Assembly: GCF_029846255.1 (NCBI RefSeq)
Contig: NZ_JARVWQ010000002.1
Span: forward strand, 248,001-312,000
Reading direction: 5' to 3'
Origin: Amnibacterium sp. CER49
Lineage (GTDB): Bacteria > Actinomycetota > Actinomycetes > Actinomycetales > Microbacteriaceae
DNA: 64,000 nt
Each line of letters starts with the position of its first letter. Position 1 is the stretch's first letter. The notes under the pieces were generated by a model. That model had not been told where the DNA came from. It did no database searches and worked only from the letters and a program-made list of their open reading frames with translations. The position numbers and the translations under genes were made by a program. Shown here piece after piece: positions 8,699 to 17,643 of this stretch.

Positions 8699-9853
8699 TC
8701 AGCGGTCGGCCGCAACCTCCGCGGCGAACCGACGCGCCTCGGTGCCGATCTCGTGCAGGACGCCGCCTAGCGAGACCGTGTAGCCGAGGAACGCGAGGCC
8801 CGGTGCGGCTGCACGGCCGCCGCGGATCCGCGGCAGCCCGGTCGGCGTGAGGACGCCGAGGTGCCCGACGAGCGGCTCGAGGCCGGGGCGGTAGCCCGTG
8901 GCGGCGATCACGACGGAGGGCGAGATGCGGCGTCCGTCGGCGAGGCGCACCTCGTCGTCCTCGAAGGCCGTCACGCCCGGTACGGGTTCGACCGCGCCGC
9001 TGCGGATCGCCGCCACGATGCCGACGTCCTGGGTCGGAATCGCTCCGTCGAGGCGCAACCGGGTCCCGAGGCCGTCGCGCGCTCGGGGCAGGCCGTACGT
9101 CCCGAGGTCGGGGACCGTCAGTCGGATCTGCACGGCGCCGAGCAGGTCGACGACCGGGTCGGGGAGCCTGCCGGCGGCGAGGCCGACGATCTGGGCGGGC
9201 AGCGGCCCGGTCTGCCGCCGCACGAGGTGCGGCGGCGTCCGGACCGCCAGCCGGACGCGGGCGGCGCCGTGCTCGGCGAGGTCGACGGCGATGTCGGTCC
9301 CGGTGTTGCCCGGGCCCACCACGAGCACGTCGAGGCCGCGGAAGGGCTCGCCGTTCCGGTACTGCGCGGCGTGCAGCAGGCTGCCGCGGTAGTCGTCCGC
9401 GCCCGGCCACGGCGGCAGGAACGGCACGCCGTTCCGGCCGGTGGCGACAGCGACGGTGCGGGCGCGGAGCACCTCCGCGTCCTCGGTCGTCACCGTCCAC
9501 CGCGTCCCGGTCCCGGACGGGGCGGCATCGATCCGGGCCGCCCGGGTGTCGGCCCGCACGTGGAGCGCGAAGCGGGTCGTGTACCGCTCGAGGTAGCGGA
9601 CGAGCTCGCCGGACGCGACCCACCGGCCCGCCTCGCGGGGGATGCGCAGGCCCGGCAGCCCCGACAGCGAGCGGACGGTGTGCAGCGCGAGCCGGTCGTA
9701 CGCCGAGCGCCAGCTCGAGCCGACCGCGGTTCCCGCCTCGAGCACGAGGGCGTCGACGCCGCGGCGCCGCAGCTGGGCGGCGGCCGCGAGGCCCGCCGGC
9801 CCCGCGCCGACCACGACGACGGGACCGGCGCTCGCACGGGTGCGTCCCTGCAC
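8699..9853 (-). CDS. flavin-containing monooxygenase-like FAD/NADPH oxidoreductase
   Basis: About 384 residues with two dinucleotide-binding motifs: GAGPAGLAAAAQL near the N terminus for FAD, and GPGNTGTDIAVDLAEHG in the middle for NADPH. It also has the ATGYRPGL motif near the C terminus, which is usual in class B flavin monooxygenases of the CzcO/YUCCA type. It would oxygenate a nucleophilic N, S or carbonyl substrate in the cytoplasm; the substrate is unknown. A GTG at 9871 gives six more residues. I prefer the GTG at 9853 because a CAGCAT box sits six nt upstream, matching the leaderless pattern elsewhere in the window; neither start has a Shine-Dalgarno. Confidence 0.87.
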   Translation of the reverse strand: MQGRTRASAGPVVVVGAGPAGLAAAAQLRRRGVDALVLEAGTAVGSSWRSAYDRLALHTVRSLSGLPGLRIPREAGRWVASGELVRYLERYTTRFALHVRADTRAARIDAAPSGTGTRWTVTTEDAEVLRARTVAVATGRNGVPFLPPWPGADDYRGSLLHAAQYRNGEPFRGLDVLVVGPGNTGTDIAVDLAEHGAARVRLAVRTPPHLVRRQTGPLPAQIVGLAAGRLPDPVVDLLGAVQIRLTVPDLGTYGLPRARDGLGTRLRLDGAIPTQDVGIVAAIRSGAVEPVPGVTAFEDDEVRLADGRRISPSVVIAATGYRPGLEPLVGHLGVLTPTGLPRIRGGRAAAPGLAFLGYTVSLGGVLHEIGTEARRFAAEVAADR

Positions 9854-9907
9854 GGCCCGATGCTGCCGCACCCGCGGGGCGGACGGAACAGGTACGGGGA
9901 CCCCGGT

Positions 9908-10267
9908 TCAGGTCGAGGTGCCGAAGCGGGCGCGCAGCAGGGCGACCGCGCCCGCCGCGTCGAGGCCCTGCGCCCTCGCGGCGGCGACGAACGCGTCGGC
10001 GGCGCGGCGCACCGCCTCGTCGGAGGCCCGGGTGGCCCGCACCCGCGTGCCCTTGCCGCGGTTCGTCTCGACGAGCCCGGCGGCCTCCAGCTCGGCGTAG
10101 GCGCGGGCCACGGTGCCCGGGGCGAGGTGCAGGTCGGCCGCCAGCTGCCGGATGGGGGGCAGCCGGCTGCCGGTGGCGAGCGAGCCGTCCGCGATCCGAC
10201 CGGCGATCTGCTCGCGGATCTGCTCGAACGGCGGCACCGGGCTCGTGACGTCGACCGCGAGGATCAC
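9908..10267 (-). CDS. short GntR-family transcriptional regulator (YtrA-like)
   Basis: A 119-residue regulator with an N-terminal winged helix (PFEQIREQIAGRI ... SRLPPIRQLAADLHLAPGTV) followed by GTVARAYAELEAAGLV and the wing NRGKGTRV. The tail is a short helical segment (ADAFVAAARAQGLD), which is characteristic of the small YtrA subgroup rather than FadR or HutC types. The GTG start overlaps the stop of the upstream membrane-protein gene (GTGA), so the two are co-translated. A dyad overlapping the operon promoter (11168-11189) is the likely autoregulatory binding site. Confidence 0.9.
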   Translation of the reverse strand: MILAVDVTSPVPPFEQIREQIAGRIADGSLATGSRLPPIRQLAADLHLAPGTVARAYAELEAAGLVETNRGKGTRVRATRASDEAVRRAADAFVAAARAQGLDAAGAVALLRARFGTST

Positions 10268-11157
10268 GGGCGTGCCGCGGGGACGGGGCGGCCGGCGCGG
10301 ACGGTGACCGCACGGACTGCCGCCCGGACGACGAGCACGCAGGCGGCGACGAGCGCCACGGGCGCCAGCGCGAGCAGCACGGTGCCGCCGACGCGCGCCG
10401 CATCGGTGCCCGTGGTGAGCCCGACGGTCAGCATCGGCTCGCCGGCGGCGGCGAGCACGCCGGTGAGGTGGAGCAGGAGGCCGGCGGACGTGAGCAGCGA
10501 GACCGCGGCGGTGGCGTCGCGGCGCCACATCCGGTCGCCGTCGGCAGCGCCCGGCACGGAGGGCAGTGCCGCGATGCGTCGCAGGGCGAGCATGGTCGCG
10601 CCGACGACGAGCGCGGTGGTGAGCAGCAGCGGCAGGGCGTAGTACCAGCCGGGGTAGGGGCCGGCGGTGCCGACGCCGGCCGCGGTGCCGATCGCGTACT
10701 CGCGGAGGCGGCCGGCCTCGTCGGGGGCGCCGGTCGCGCCGGTGAGGACGAGCAGCACGGCGAGCAGGGTTCCGAGTGCCGCGGGGACCAGGTAGGCGCG
10801 ACGGTCGCCGACCGTGAGCGGCCCGCGGGTGTCGAGACTCGCCGTCCGGACGGCGCTCGGCTCGACCGGCGCTGCCGGCACGGCGGCGAAGACGAGCAGG
10901 CCCGCTGCGGTGGCGAGGCCGGGCGCGACCGCGAGGGGCAGTCCGAGCCACGACGGCACCGCGGTGCCGAGCGCGAGGAGGGCGACGAGCACGACGCCGC
11001 CGGTCGCGAGGCCGCAGAGCAGACCGAGGCGCACGCGGCGCAGCCCGCGGTCCGTGGGCCGGTCCGCGACGAGCCGGCCGGCGAGCGCGAGCAGCACGGC
11101 GACGACGACCGCGAGCGCGGTGAGGGCGCCGAGGGCGAGCAGCAGGATCAGTGCCAT
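10264..11157 (-). CDS. multi-pass membrane protein of unknown function
   Basis: A 297-residue hydrophobic protein with about eight predicted helices. The first is at residues 3-28 (MALILLLALGALTALAVVV), with others around 45-65, 70-95, 130-150, 175-200, 220-245 and 265-290. I do not recognise a named family, but proteins of this kind often precede YtrA-like regulators and are part of stress- or envelope-responsive units. I chose the ATG at 11157 because AAGGAGG lies five nt upstream; a longer frame runs through the promoter. The gene is first in a two-gene operon with the GntR regulator. Confidence 0.82.
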   Translation of the reverse strand: MALILLLALGALTALAVVVAVLLALAGRLVADRPTDRGLRRVRLGLLCGLATGGVVLVALLALGTAVPSWLGLPLAVAPGLATAAGLLVFAAVPAAPVEPSAVRTASLDTRGPLTVGDRRAYLVPAALGTLLAVLLVLTGATGAPDEAGRLREYAIGTAAGVGTAGPYPGWYYALPLLLTTALVVGATMLALRRIAALPSVPGAADGDRMWRRDATAAVSLLTSAGLLLHLTGVLAAAGEPMLTVGLTTGTDAARVGGTVLLALAPVALVAACVLVVRAAVRAVTVRAGRPVPAARP

Positions 11158-11167
11158 GAGGGCCTCC

Positions 11168-11189
11168 TTGTACTGCCGTGACGGTACAA
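11168..11189. promoter_or_regulatory. dyad operator TTGTAC-N10-GTACAA
   Basis: A 22-bp inverted repeat with 6-bp perfect arms located just before the Shine-Dalgarno of the membrane-protein/GntR operon. It covers the predicted -10 box (11181-11186), so a bound dimer would block transcription. Best read as the GntR protein's own operator. Confidence 0.55.
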
Positions 11190-11210
11190 GCGGTCCCGCT
11201 CCTGTGTCAA
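11181..11210 (-). promoter_or_regulatory. promoter of the membrane-protein/GntR operon
   Basis: On the minus strand TTGACA (11210-11205, full consensus) and TACCGT (11186-11181) are separated by 18 bp. The -10 lies inside the dyad at 11168-11189. Confidence 0.55.
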
Positions 11211-11281
11211 TCAGGTGATACAAGCGTGTCGCCGCGAGCGAGGTCCCGGCCGGTCTGCAGGACCGCGAACAGTCGGCCGGG

Positions 11282-12271
11282 TCAGGCGCGGGGAGCGAAC
11301 CGGTCGAGCATCCAGCGCCAGATCGGCAGGTACCGCGGGGTCCCGTCCGCGGTGAGCGGGGTCGAGTCGTCGGCGAGCTTGATGTGCGCGTCGCGCATCG
11401 GTTCGTCGACGAGCAGCAGGCGTCCGGACAGCCGGTCGTTGGGGGACACCGTGCGTGGCGTGCCGAGTCCGAGGGCCTGCCACGACGCGCGGATCTGGGA
11501 GTAGTAGCCGTCAGCCGTGTTGTCGAAGGCGACGTAGCGGCCGACGGGCGTCTTGCCGGGGGTGCCCGTCCAGGTCGCCACGCCCGTGCCGTTCGTGAGG
11601 ATCGGGGCGCCGACGAGCAGCACGCCCGTGACGCGGTGCTCGTGGGCGATCCACGCGGCCTCGCCGCCGCCCTGGCTGTGGCCCGCGACCACGACGTCGC
11701 TCCAGCCGATCGCGCCGCGCGTGCGGTAGTGGTCCCACCCGCCCTTCGGGTCGATCTGCTCGAGGTGGTCGAGGGCGGCCCCGAGCCGGGCGAGGACGCC
11801 GTTGCGCGGCGTCACGGCGCTCACCTTCGAGGGCGCCGAGCCGTCGAAGCGGTTCTGCTCGAGCCTGCCGTAGCAGGCCTGATCGGCGCCGCACGCGTCG
11901 GAGGGGGCGGGGCCGAGGTTGTAGTAGTCGAGCCCGAGAACGTGGTAGCCGGCCTGCGTCGCGGCGGTGAGGAACCGCTCGTAGTTCTTCGGCCGCAGAC
12001 CCGTGGCGGCGAGGAAGAGCAGCAGCGGCCCCGAGGCGGTGGTGCGGGCGCCGTACGTGCTGCGGTCGGGGTCGAGCGGCTTCCCGTCGCGTCCCGTGAG
12101 CTTGAACCAGTGCGAGCCGGCCGGGGTGGTGGGGCTCGTGCTCGCCGTCGGCCCCTGCGCTTGCGCCGGGTGGGTGCCCGCGTACCAGACGGCGGTCGCC
12201 CCCGCGGCGACGACCACGACGAGGGCGGCCGCGAGCAGCACGAGCACCAGCCGCCGCGCACCCCGTCTCAT
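11282..12271 (-). CDS. membrane-anchored or secreted alpha/beta hydrolase
   Basis: A 329-residue protein with an N-terminal hydrophobic helix (residues 6-32, RLVLVLLAAALVVVVAAGA) and no lipobox, so it is anchored outside the cytoplasm or secreted. The catalytic part has an alpha/beta-hydrolase fold signature: LLLFLAATGLRPKNY near the oxyanion strand, the nucleophile elbow VVAGHSQGGGEAAW, and a late His in MRDAHIKLADD. The family hydrolyses esters; the natural substrate is unknown. The upstream frame is open but has no structure. The ATG at 12271 has a TACCGT box seven nt upstream (12279-12284) and no Shine-Dalgarno, suggesting leaderless transcription. Confidence 0.85.
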   Translation of the reverse strand: MRRGARRLVLVLLAAALVVVVAAGATAVWYAGTHPAQAQGPTASTSPTTPAGSHWFKLTGRDGKPLDPDRSTYGARTTASGPLLLFLAATGLRPKNYERFLTAATQAGYHVLGLDYYNLGPAPSDACGADQACYGRLEQNRFDGSAPSKVSAVTPRNGVLARLGAALDHLEQIDPKGGWDHYRTRGAIGWSDVVVAGHSQGGGEAAWIAHEHRVTGVLLVGAPILTNGTGVATWTGTPGKTPVGRYVAFDNTADGYYSQIRASWQALGLGTPRTVSPNDRLSGRLLLVDEPMRDAHIKLADDSTPLTADGTPRYLPIWRWMLDRFAPRA

Positions 12272-12278
12272 CTGCAGC

Positions 12279-12284
12279 ACGGTA
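12279..12284 (-). promoter_or_regulatory. -10 box (TACCGT) of a probable leaderless hydrolase transcript
   Basis: TACCGT on the minus strand, 7 nt before the ATG at 12271. Confidence 0.35.
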
Positions 12285-12339
12285 GCGGCGGCGCGGCGGG
12301 CGGCGGAGGGTCGACCCGCGCCTGTGGACGGCGTCCGGG

Positions 12340-13140
12340 TCACGGTCCGGCATCGATGAGCCGGCGCACCGCCTCGAGGTCGAGCTCGTAGGGGCCGACC
12401 CGGGTGAGCACCCACGTCGCGCCGGCGTCCGCCCACGGCGCCGGGTCGACCCCGGGCTGCAGGTCGATCACGACGTCGTACGGCGCGGGGCTGCTCGCGC
12501 GCAGCGCCGCGACGGACTCGAGGATCCCCCCGACCGCCGCGGGCTCGGGCACGCCGATCGGGAAGAACCCGTCGTACCGCGCCGCGCGCCGCAGCGGGGC
12601 GGCGTTCGGGTGGCGCCCGGCGACCCAGACGGGGATCGGCCGGCCCGGCGACGGCAGGAACGTCACGTCGGTCGCGGCGTAGTGCTCGCCGTCGTGGTGC
12701 ACGCGCGCGCCCGAGAGCAGCGTGGTGAGCAGGTCGAGGCCTTCGTCGAGCATCCGGCCGCGCACCTTCGGGTCGGCCTCGTCGCGGAAGCGGCTGAACT
12801 CGCCGGCGCCCCAGTCGTCACCGATGCCGAACCCGAGGACGAGGCGCCCCCTGGAGAGCACGTCGAGGCTCGCCGCCTGCCGCGCGAGCACGTGCGGGCG
12901 CCGGCGGGGCAGCGGCGTCACCATCGGTCCCATCAGCAGCCGCTCGGTGCGGAGCGCGATCGCGGCGAGGCAGATCCAGGGGTCCGCGATCGCCCGGACC
13001 GGCTCGCTGTAGAGCATGTGGTCCCAGAGGAAGAGACCGTCCCAGCCGGCGGCCTCCGCCTCGGCAGCGAGGTCGCCGACGAGCCGCGGGTCGGCGAGCA
13101 CGTCGAACGGGGCGAGGAACAGTCCGCGGCGGGCCGGCAT
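12340..13140 (-). CDS. LLM-class flavin/F420-dependent oxidoreductase
   Basis: A 266-residue luciferase-like TIM-barrel protein. Family features are GLFLAPFDVLADP at strand 1, AAEAEAAGWDGLFLWDHM after it, TERLLMGPMVTPLPRRRP, and the motif LSRGRLVLGFGIGDDW with the following ERSRF-type segment. Members use FMN or, very often in actinobacteria, coenzyme F420. The product would be a cytoplasmic oxidoreductase of unknown substrate. It is divergent from a PPOX-class gene, another flavin/F420 family, with 124 bp between the starts. The ATG at 13140 gives the usual N terminus. Confidence 0.9.
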   Translation of the reverse strand: MPARRGLFLAPFDVLADPRLVGDLAAEAEAAGWDGLFLWDHMLYSEPVRAIADPWICLAAIALRTERLLMGPMVTPLPRRRPHVLARQAASLDVLSRGRLVLGFGIGDDWGAGEFSRFRDEADPKVRGRMLDEGLDLLTTLLSGARVHHDGEHYAATDVTFLPSPGRPIPVWVAGRHPNAAPLRRAARYDGFFPIGVPEPAAVGGILESVAALRASSPAPYDVVIDLQPGVDPAPWADAGATWVLTRVGPYELDLEAVRRLIDAGP

Positions 13141-13264
13141 GCGGCCATCCTGCAGCCGACGGACTGGAGGGATACGCGGATTCCCGTATGGAGCAGGCCG
13201 CGGCAGCAGTCCTACGCTGCGCCGATCGAGACGGACGGCCGATCGAGGACGATGGAGGGGACCG

Positions 13265-13726
13265 ATGACCGATCAAGGGGATGTGGCGCTGCTCGAGGAC
13301 CCTGTGGCGCAGGAGCTGCTCACGTCGGCGAACCCGGCGCGGTTCGCGTACACGTGGCGGGACGGCTCGCCGCGGGTCGTGGCGATGTGGTTCCAGTGGA
13401 GCGACGGGCGGCTCGTCATGGGCACGCCGCCGAGGGCGCCGAAGCTGAAGGTGCTGCAGGAGCGGCCGGAGGTCGCCGTCACGATCGACAACGGCAACTC
13501 GTACCCGTACCACGAGCTCATGCTGCGGGGCCGGGCGCAGGTCGAGCTGCAGGACGACGTGGTGCCCGAGTACGCGCAGGCGGCGATCCGCTACTTCGGG
13601 AAGGAGCAGGGCGAGGCGTGGCTGTCGCAGCTGCGCGGCATGCCCATGGCCCGGATCACGGTCAGACCGACGTGGGTCGGCCTGCTCGACTTCGAGACCC
13701 GCTTCCCGAGCGCGCTCGCCGCCTGA
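13265..13726 (+). CDS. pyridoxamine 5'-phosphate oxidase-family (PPOX class) FMN/F420-binding protein
   Basis: A 153-residue split-barrel protein. The N-terminal part reads LLTSANPARFAYTWRDGSPRVVAMWF, typical of the PPOX family, followed by RAPKLKVLQERPEVAVTIDN and LRGRAQVEL. The C-terminal segment has VRPTWVGLLDFETRFP. Actinobacterial members bind FMN, F420 or heme-related ligands. The ATG at 13265 is preceded by GGAGGGG. The neighbouring divergent LLM-class gene suggests a shared redox theme, but the substrate is unknown. Confidence 0.88.
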   Translation: MTDQGDVALLEDPVAQELLTSANPARFAYTWRDGSPRVVAMWFQWSDGRLVMGTPPRAPKLKVLQERPEVAVTIDNGNSYPYHELMLRGRAQVELQDDVVPEYAQAAIRYFGKEQGEAWLSQLRGMPMARITVRPTWVGLLDFETRFPSALAA

Positions 13727-13982
13727 GGGCGCCCGCTCCGACCGATAGGGGCCGTCGGTGCTTCCTCCTCGTGCAGCTGCGACCCGCGACGCCGGCACCT
13801 GCCCGAGCGCGGATCACCTGCACGCGGTCGGGGTCGTGCCGCGGCTGCGCCGGGCATCGGCCCCGCTCGCTGGGACGGCCGCACGTGCTGACCGCACCGC
13901 CGGGCACCGCACTCCGTGGAACCACGGATCTTCGGATCCAGGGCTGGCGGCGGAGGTCAGGACGCGATAACACTGACCCGCG

Positions 13983-16580
13983 ATGGCACTGCTCGAGCGG
14001 CAGGTGCCGATGGAGGCACTCAACGATGCCGCCGGCGACGCGCGTGCCGGCGCGGGCAGACTCGTCCTCCTCGCGGGTGAGGCGGGCGCCGGCAAGACCG
14101 CGCTGCTCGAGCGCTTCCGGCGCGCCGTGCCCGACGCCGTCTGGTCCGAGGGCGCCTGCGACGGTCTGACGACGCCGCTGCCGCTCGGTCCGCTCTACGA
14201 GGTCGCGGCCCAGCTCGGCGGCGACCTCGGCGAGCTGATCCGCAGGAGCCCCGCCCGCATCGACCTCTTCGCGACCCTGCTCCGGCGCCTGGAGGACCCC
14301 CGCACCTTCGACGTCGTCGTGCTCGAGGACCTGCACTGGGCGGACGAGGCGACCGTCGACCTCCTCCGCTACGTCGCGCGCCGAATCCGAAGCGCGCGGT
14401 CGCTCGTCGTCGTCACCTACCGCTCCGACGAGCTCGCGGAGCGCCATCCGCTGCGGCTCGCCCTCGGTGAGCTGGTCGTCCGCCAGTCGACGCGGCGGAT
14501 CGAGCTGCAGCCGCTCTCGGCCGAGGCCGTCGCCCGGCTCGCCCACCTCGCCGGGGTCGACGGCGGCGAGCTGCACGCGGTCACCGGCGGCAACCCGTTC
14601 TTCGTCACCGAGGTGCTCCGCTCCGGCCTCACGACGCTCCCGCCGTCGGCTCGCGACCTCGTGCTCGGCCGCGCCCTCCGGCTCGGTCCCGCGGCGAGCA
14701 CGGCGCTCGAGACCGCGGCGCTCATGGGCCGCGTCATCGAGGTCGCGACGCTGCAGGCGGTCACGGGCGCCGACGGCGACGTGCTCGCCGAGCTGCTCGA
14801 GGTCGGCCTGCTCGTCGACGCGGGCGGCGTGCTCACCTTCCGCCACGAGATCGCCCGGCGCGCGGTCGAGGAGGCGATCCCACCGCACCGCCGCGTCGCG
14901 ATCCACCGTCGGCTCCTCGACGCGCTCCTCGCGCAGGGCAGCACGGACGCCACGCTGCTCGCCTTCCACGCCGCCGCCGCCGGTGACGACCCGGTCGTGC
15001 TCGAGCAGGCGCCTCGCGCGGCCGACGCCGCCCTGCGCCTCCGCTCCCACCGCGAGGCGGCGACGCACCTCGAGCGCGCGGTGGCGGCCGCTGCCGTGCT
15101 GCACGACCCGCGGGAGGCGGCGCTCTGCGACGCGCTCGGCCTCGAGCTCGCCACGATCGATCGGGTCGAGGAGGCCGAGCGGATGCGGCGCCGCGCGCTC
15201 GCGCTCTGGCACGCCCGCGGCGAGCCGTACCGGGAGGGCGACACGCTCCGCCACCTGTCGCGGGTGCTCTGGCGGCTCGCGCGCAGCGACGAGGCGGTCG
15301 AGGCCGCGGAGGGAGCGATCCGGATCCTCGAGCCGCTCGGCCCGTCCGTCGAGCTCGCGTGGGCCACCGCCGCCCTGGCCGGGCACCGGATGGTGCACGG
15401 CGGCAACGAGGCCGCCATCGACCTCGCGCGCCGCGCCGAGTCGCTCGCGGAGCGCTTCGACCTGCCCGCGGTGCTGAGCGACGCGCTGAACGCCGAGGCC
15501 TGCGCGCTCGCGAACGAGGAGCGCCCGTGGGAGCCCGTGATGCGCCGCGCGCTCGACGTGGCGGTCGGCATCGGCACCGAGGACCAGGCTGCCCGCGCCT
15601 ACGCGAACCTCGCCTGGCTGCTGTGCGCCGAGTACCGCTTCGAGGACGCGCGACCCGTGCTCGCCGAGGCGACCGCCTACTGCGAGGGCCGCGACCTCGA
15701 GACGTACGGCACCGTGATCCGTGGGCTCCGGGCGCTCGTCGCCCTGCGCCGTGGCCGGTGGAACGACGCCGCCGCCATCGCCGACCACGTGCTGCGCACC
15801 GCCGGGGCGTCACCGATCAACCGGATGACGCCGCTGCTCGTGCTCGGCCTCATCGCCGCCCGTCGCGGCGACGACGACGCCTGGCGGCACCTCGACGAAG
15901 CCCTCGCGATCGCCCGCGGCTCCGACGAGCCCGACCGCCTGATCGACGTGCGGCTCGCGCGGGCGGAGGCGTGCTGGCTCGAGCGGCGGGTGCCGCAGGC
16001 ACGGCAGGAGGTGGGCGCGATCGTGCCGTTGATCCGCGGCTCGTCGTCGTGGCTCGCCGGCGCCGTCGCCGTCTGGTGCCGCCGGCTCGAGCTGCCGGTA
16101 CCGGCCGGTGCCGTCGCCGAGCCCTTCGCGCTCGAGCTGCGCGGGCGGTTCACGGACGCGGCGGGGATCTGGTTCGACCGGCGCTGCCGCTACCTCGCGG
16201 CGCTCTCCCTGCTCGGCTCGGACGGGGAGGCCGACCTCCGCCGCGCCCTCGAGGTGCTGCACGAGCTCGACGCAGTGGCCGCGCAGCGCATCGCGCGCGA
16301 ACGGCTGCGGGGGATCGGCGCCCGGGCGATCCCGACCGGAGCCCGTGGGGCGGCCCGCGAGCATCCCGCCGGGCTCACCGCACGTGAGCAGGAGGTGCTC
16401 GCCGAGCTGCGCGCCGGGCGCACGAACGCGGAGATCGCCGCCCGGCTCGTCATCTCGATGAAGACCGTGGACCACCACGTCACGAGCGTCTTCGCGAAGC
16501 TCGGCGTGCACAGCCGCGAGGAGGCCGCGCTGATGGGGGAGCCCGCCGCGCTCGGGGACCAGGTCCGCCCAGGGTTCTGA
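13983..16580 (+). CDS. large LuxR-family transcriptional regulator with AAA ATPase domain (LAL type)
   Basis: An 865-residue regulator. The N-terminal ATPase has Walker A LLAGEAGAGKTALLE (about residues 29-43) and a Walker B-like VVLEDLHWADE near residue 115. A long central helical region (about 330-750) looks like TPR-type repeats. The C-terminal LuxR helix-turn-helix (about 795-855) has GLTAREQEVLAELRAGRTN and VDHHVTSVFAKLGVHSREE. Such proteins are ATP-dependent activators of catabolic or secondary-metabolite genes. It stands alone, with a GATAACACT stretch close before the ATG and no Shine-Dalgarno. The targets are unknown. Confidence 0.92.
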   Translation: MALLERQVPMEALNDAAGDARAGAGRLVLLAGEAGAGKTALLERFRRAVPDAVWSEGACDGLTTPLPLGPLYEVAAQLGGDLGELIRRSPARIDLFATLLRRLEDPRTFDVVVLEDLHWADEATVDLLRYVARRIRSARSLVVVTYRSDELAERHPLRLALGELVVRQSTRRIELQPLSAEAVARLAHLAGVDGGELHAVTGGNPFFVTEVLRSGLTTLPPSARDLVLGRALRLGPAASTALETAALMGRVIEVATLQAVTGADGDVLAELLEVGLLVDAGGVLTFRHEIARRAVEEAIPPHRRVAIHRRLLDALLAQGSTDATLLAFHAAAAGDDPVVLEQAPRAADAALRLRSHREAATHLERAVAAAAVLHDPREAALCDALGLELATIDRVEEAERMRRRALALWHARGEPYREGDTLRHLSRVLWRLARSDEAVEAAEGAIRILEPLGPSVELAWATAALAGHRMVHGGNEAAIDLARRAESLAERFDLPAVLSDALNAEACALANEERPWEPVMRRALDVAVGIGTEDQAARAYANLAWLLCAEYRFEDARPVLAEATAYCEGRDLETYGTVIRGLRALVALRRGRWNDAAAIADHVLRTAGASPINRMTPLLVLGLIAARRGDDDAWRHLDEALAIARGSDEPDRLIDVRLARAEACWLERRVPQARQEVGAIVPLIRGSSSWLAGAVAVWCRRLELPVPAGAVAEPFALELRGRFTDAAGIWFDRRCRYLAALSLLGSDGEADLRRALEVLHELDAVAAQRIARERLRGIGARAIPTGARGAAREHPAGLTAREQEVLAELRAGRTNAEIAARLVISMKTVDHHVTSVFAKLGVHSREEAALMGEPAALGDQVRPGF

Positions 16581-16727
16581 TGGGGCCGAAGGACATCGGG
16601 TGGCAAGAGGGGGTGCCGCGGATCCCGATCTCGGGTGCCGTCCCCGATCCTCGGCTCTCGGCCTGATTCCTACCGTCGTCGACGAGCCGGTGCACCGCGC
16701 CGGCTGACGGATCGGAGGAGCAGGACG

Positions 16728-17063
16728 ATGAGCCTCTACCACCAGGACTTCGCCGCGGCCACCTGGCACGAGCACGAGCGGCGCAACCGCGAGCGCAACC
16801 GCGGACGCGACCTGAGCGCCCCGCGCGGACCCTCGCGCGCCGGCCTGCTGCTCGCGCGGATCGGCCGGGCGCTGACGCCCGCACCGAAGCCGGCTCTGCC
16901 GGTCGTGCCGATGGCGCCGATCGTGAACGACGTGCCCGTGCCGGCGATCCCGGTCGTCGCCGACCTCGTCGCGCCGGTCGTGGACGGCCTCGTCCGCCCG
17001 GTGGTCGAGGAGGTCGCCGCTGCGGTGCAGCCCGAGGCGCCCCGGGTCCCGCAGCACGCCTGA
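16728..17063 (+). CDS. small Val/Pro-rich protein of unknown function
   Basis: A 111-residue protein with a strong ribosome-binding site (GGAGGAGCAGGACG before the ATG). The first 35 residues are charged (MSLYHQDFAAATWHEHERRN), followed by an Arg-rich stretch and then a Val/Pro repeat-like segment (PVVPMAPIVNDVPVPAIPVV). I recognise no domain. No signal peptide or membrane helix is evident. The clean start and codon use support a real gene; it is followed 82 nt later by another small gene on the same strand. Confidence 0.6.
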   Translation: MSLYHQDFAAATWHEHERRNRERNRGRDLSAPRGPSRAGLLLARIGRALTPAPKPALPVVPMAPIVNDVPVPAIPVVADLVAPVVDGLVRPVVEEVAAAVQPEAPRVPQHA

Positions 17064-17145
17064 TCCCCATCGAGGACCTCCGCCGCGTCGGCGCCGTTGG
17101 ACCCGGCGCGGCGGACCCCTGCCGCCGCCCCGCGAGGAGGAAGCC

Positions 17146-17619
17146 GTGACGCTGCTCGCGTCGCTCGCCGGCCTCGCCGCGCGACCGGTCGCGCCGCTGG
17201 AGCCGAGCGTCGTCGAGTACCGGACGGCGTCGCACTCGGGACCGCCACCGCTCGTGCCGCGGCTCGTGCTCGTCGGCAGCCGGGTCACCCCCGGGCGGCA
17301 TCCGGTCGTCGCTCTGACCTGGCGAACCGAGGGCGGTCGGCTCGCGGCACGGCCGGTGCTGCTCGTGCTCGAGCGGCACGGCCGCCGGCGCACGCTCGCG
17401 TTCCGGACCGATGCCGCGAGCTGGGCCGGCGGTACGACCACGGCGACGCTCACGGTGCGCGGGCTGCGCCCCGGCGCCTACCGCGCGTACCTCTCGCTGC
17501 CGTACGCCGACCGCCGCAGCCGGCGCGACCCGGCGCTCGCGCTGCGCGCCGCGAACAGCGGCACCTGGGACGCGAAGGACGGCCTGAACGCGCTGCACCA
17601 GACGGTGCTCGTGACCTGA
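17146..17619 (+). CDS. small beta-rich protein resembling the C-terminal domain of DUF4832 proteins
   Basis: A 157-residue protein starting at GTG after GAGGAGG. The second half has LRPGAYRAYLSLPYADRRS, RRDPALALRAANSGTWDAKD and GLNALHQTVLV. This pattern is like the last beta-sandwich domain of DUF4832 glycosidase-like proteins, where an ALRLAN-type strand is followed by GxWD. The catalytic domain that normally precedes it is missing, so this is either a free-standing domain or a remnant. There is no signal peptide of normal length; residues 1-15 are only mildly hydrophobic. The family assignment comes from recall of motifs, not a search. Confidence 0.6.
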   Translation: MTLLASLAGLAARPVAPLEPSVVEYRTASHSGPPPLVPRLVLVGSRVTPGRHPVVALTWRTEGGRLAARPVLLVLERHGRRRTLAFRTDAASWAGGTTTATLTVRGLRPGAYRAYLSLPYADRRSRRDPALALRAANSGTWDAKDGLNALHQTVLVT

Positions 17620-17643
17620 GCCGCATCGACGGCACGACCGCGT

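Noticed and set aside
8501-8715. 80-codon minus-strand frame before the unknown gene
   Set aside because: Pro/Arg/Ala-rich sequence overlapping the end of the monooxygenase gene, with no start signal.
7365-10403. Very long minus-strand frame continuing upstream of the kinase (1518 codons in all)
   Set aside because: The part before 7364 overlaps well-supported genes and is only Arg/Pro/Ala-rich; the kinase domain starts at the ATG with a good ribosome-binding site.
13662-15788. 708-codon minus-strand frame under the LuxR-family gene
   Set aside because: Shadow of the real plus-strand gene, with no recognisable motif.
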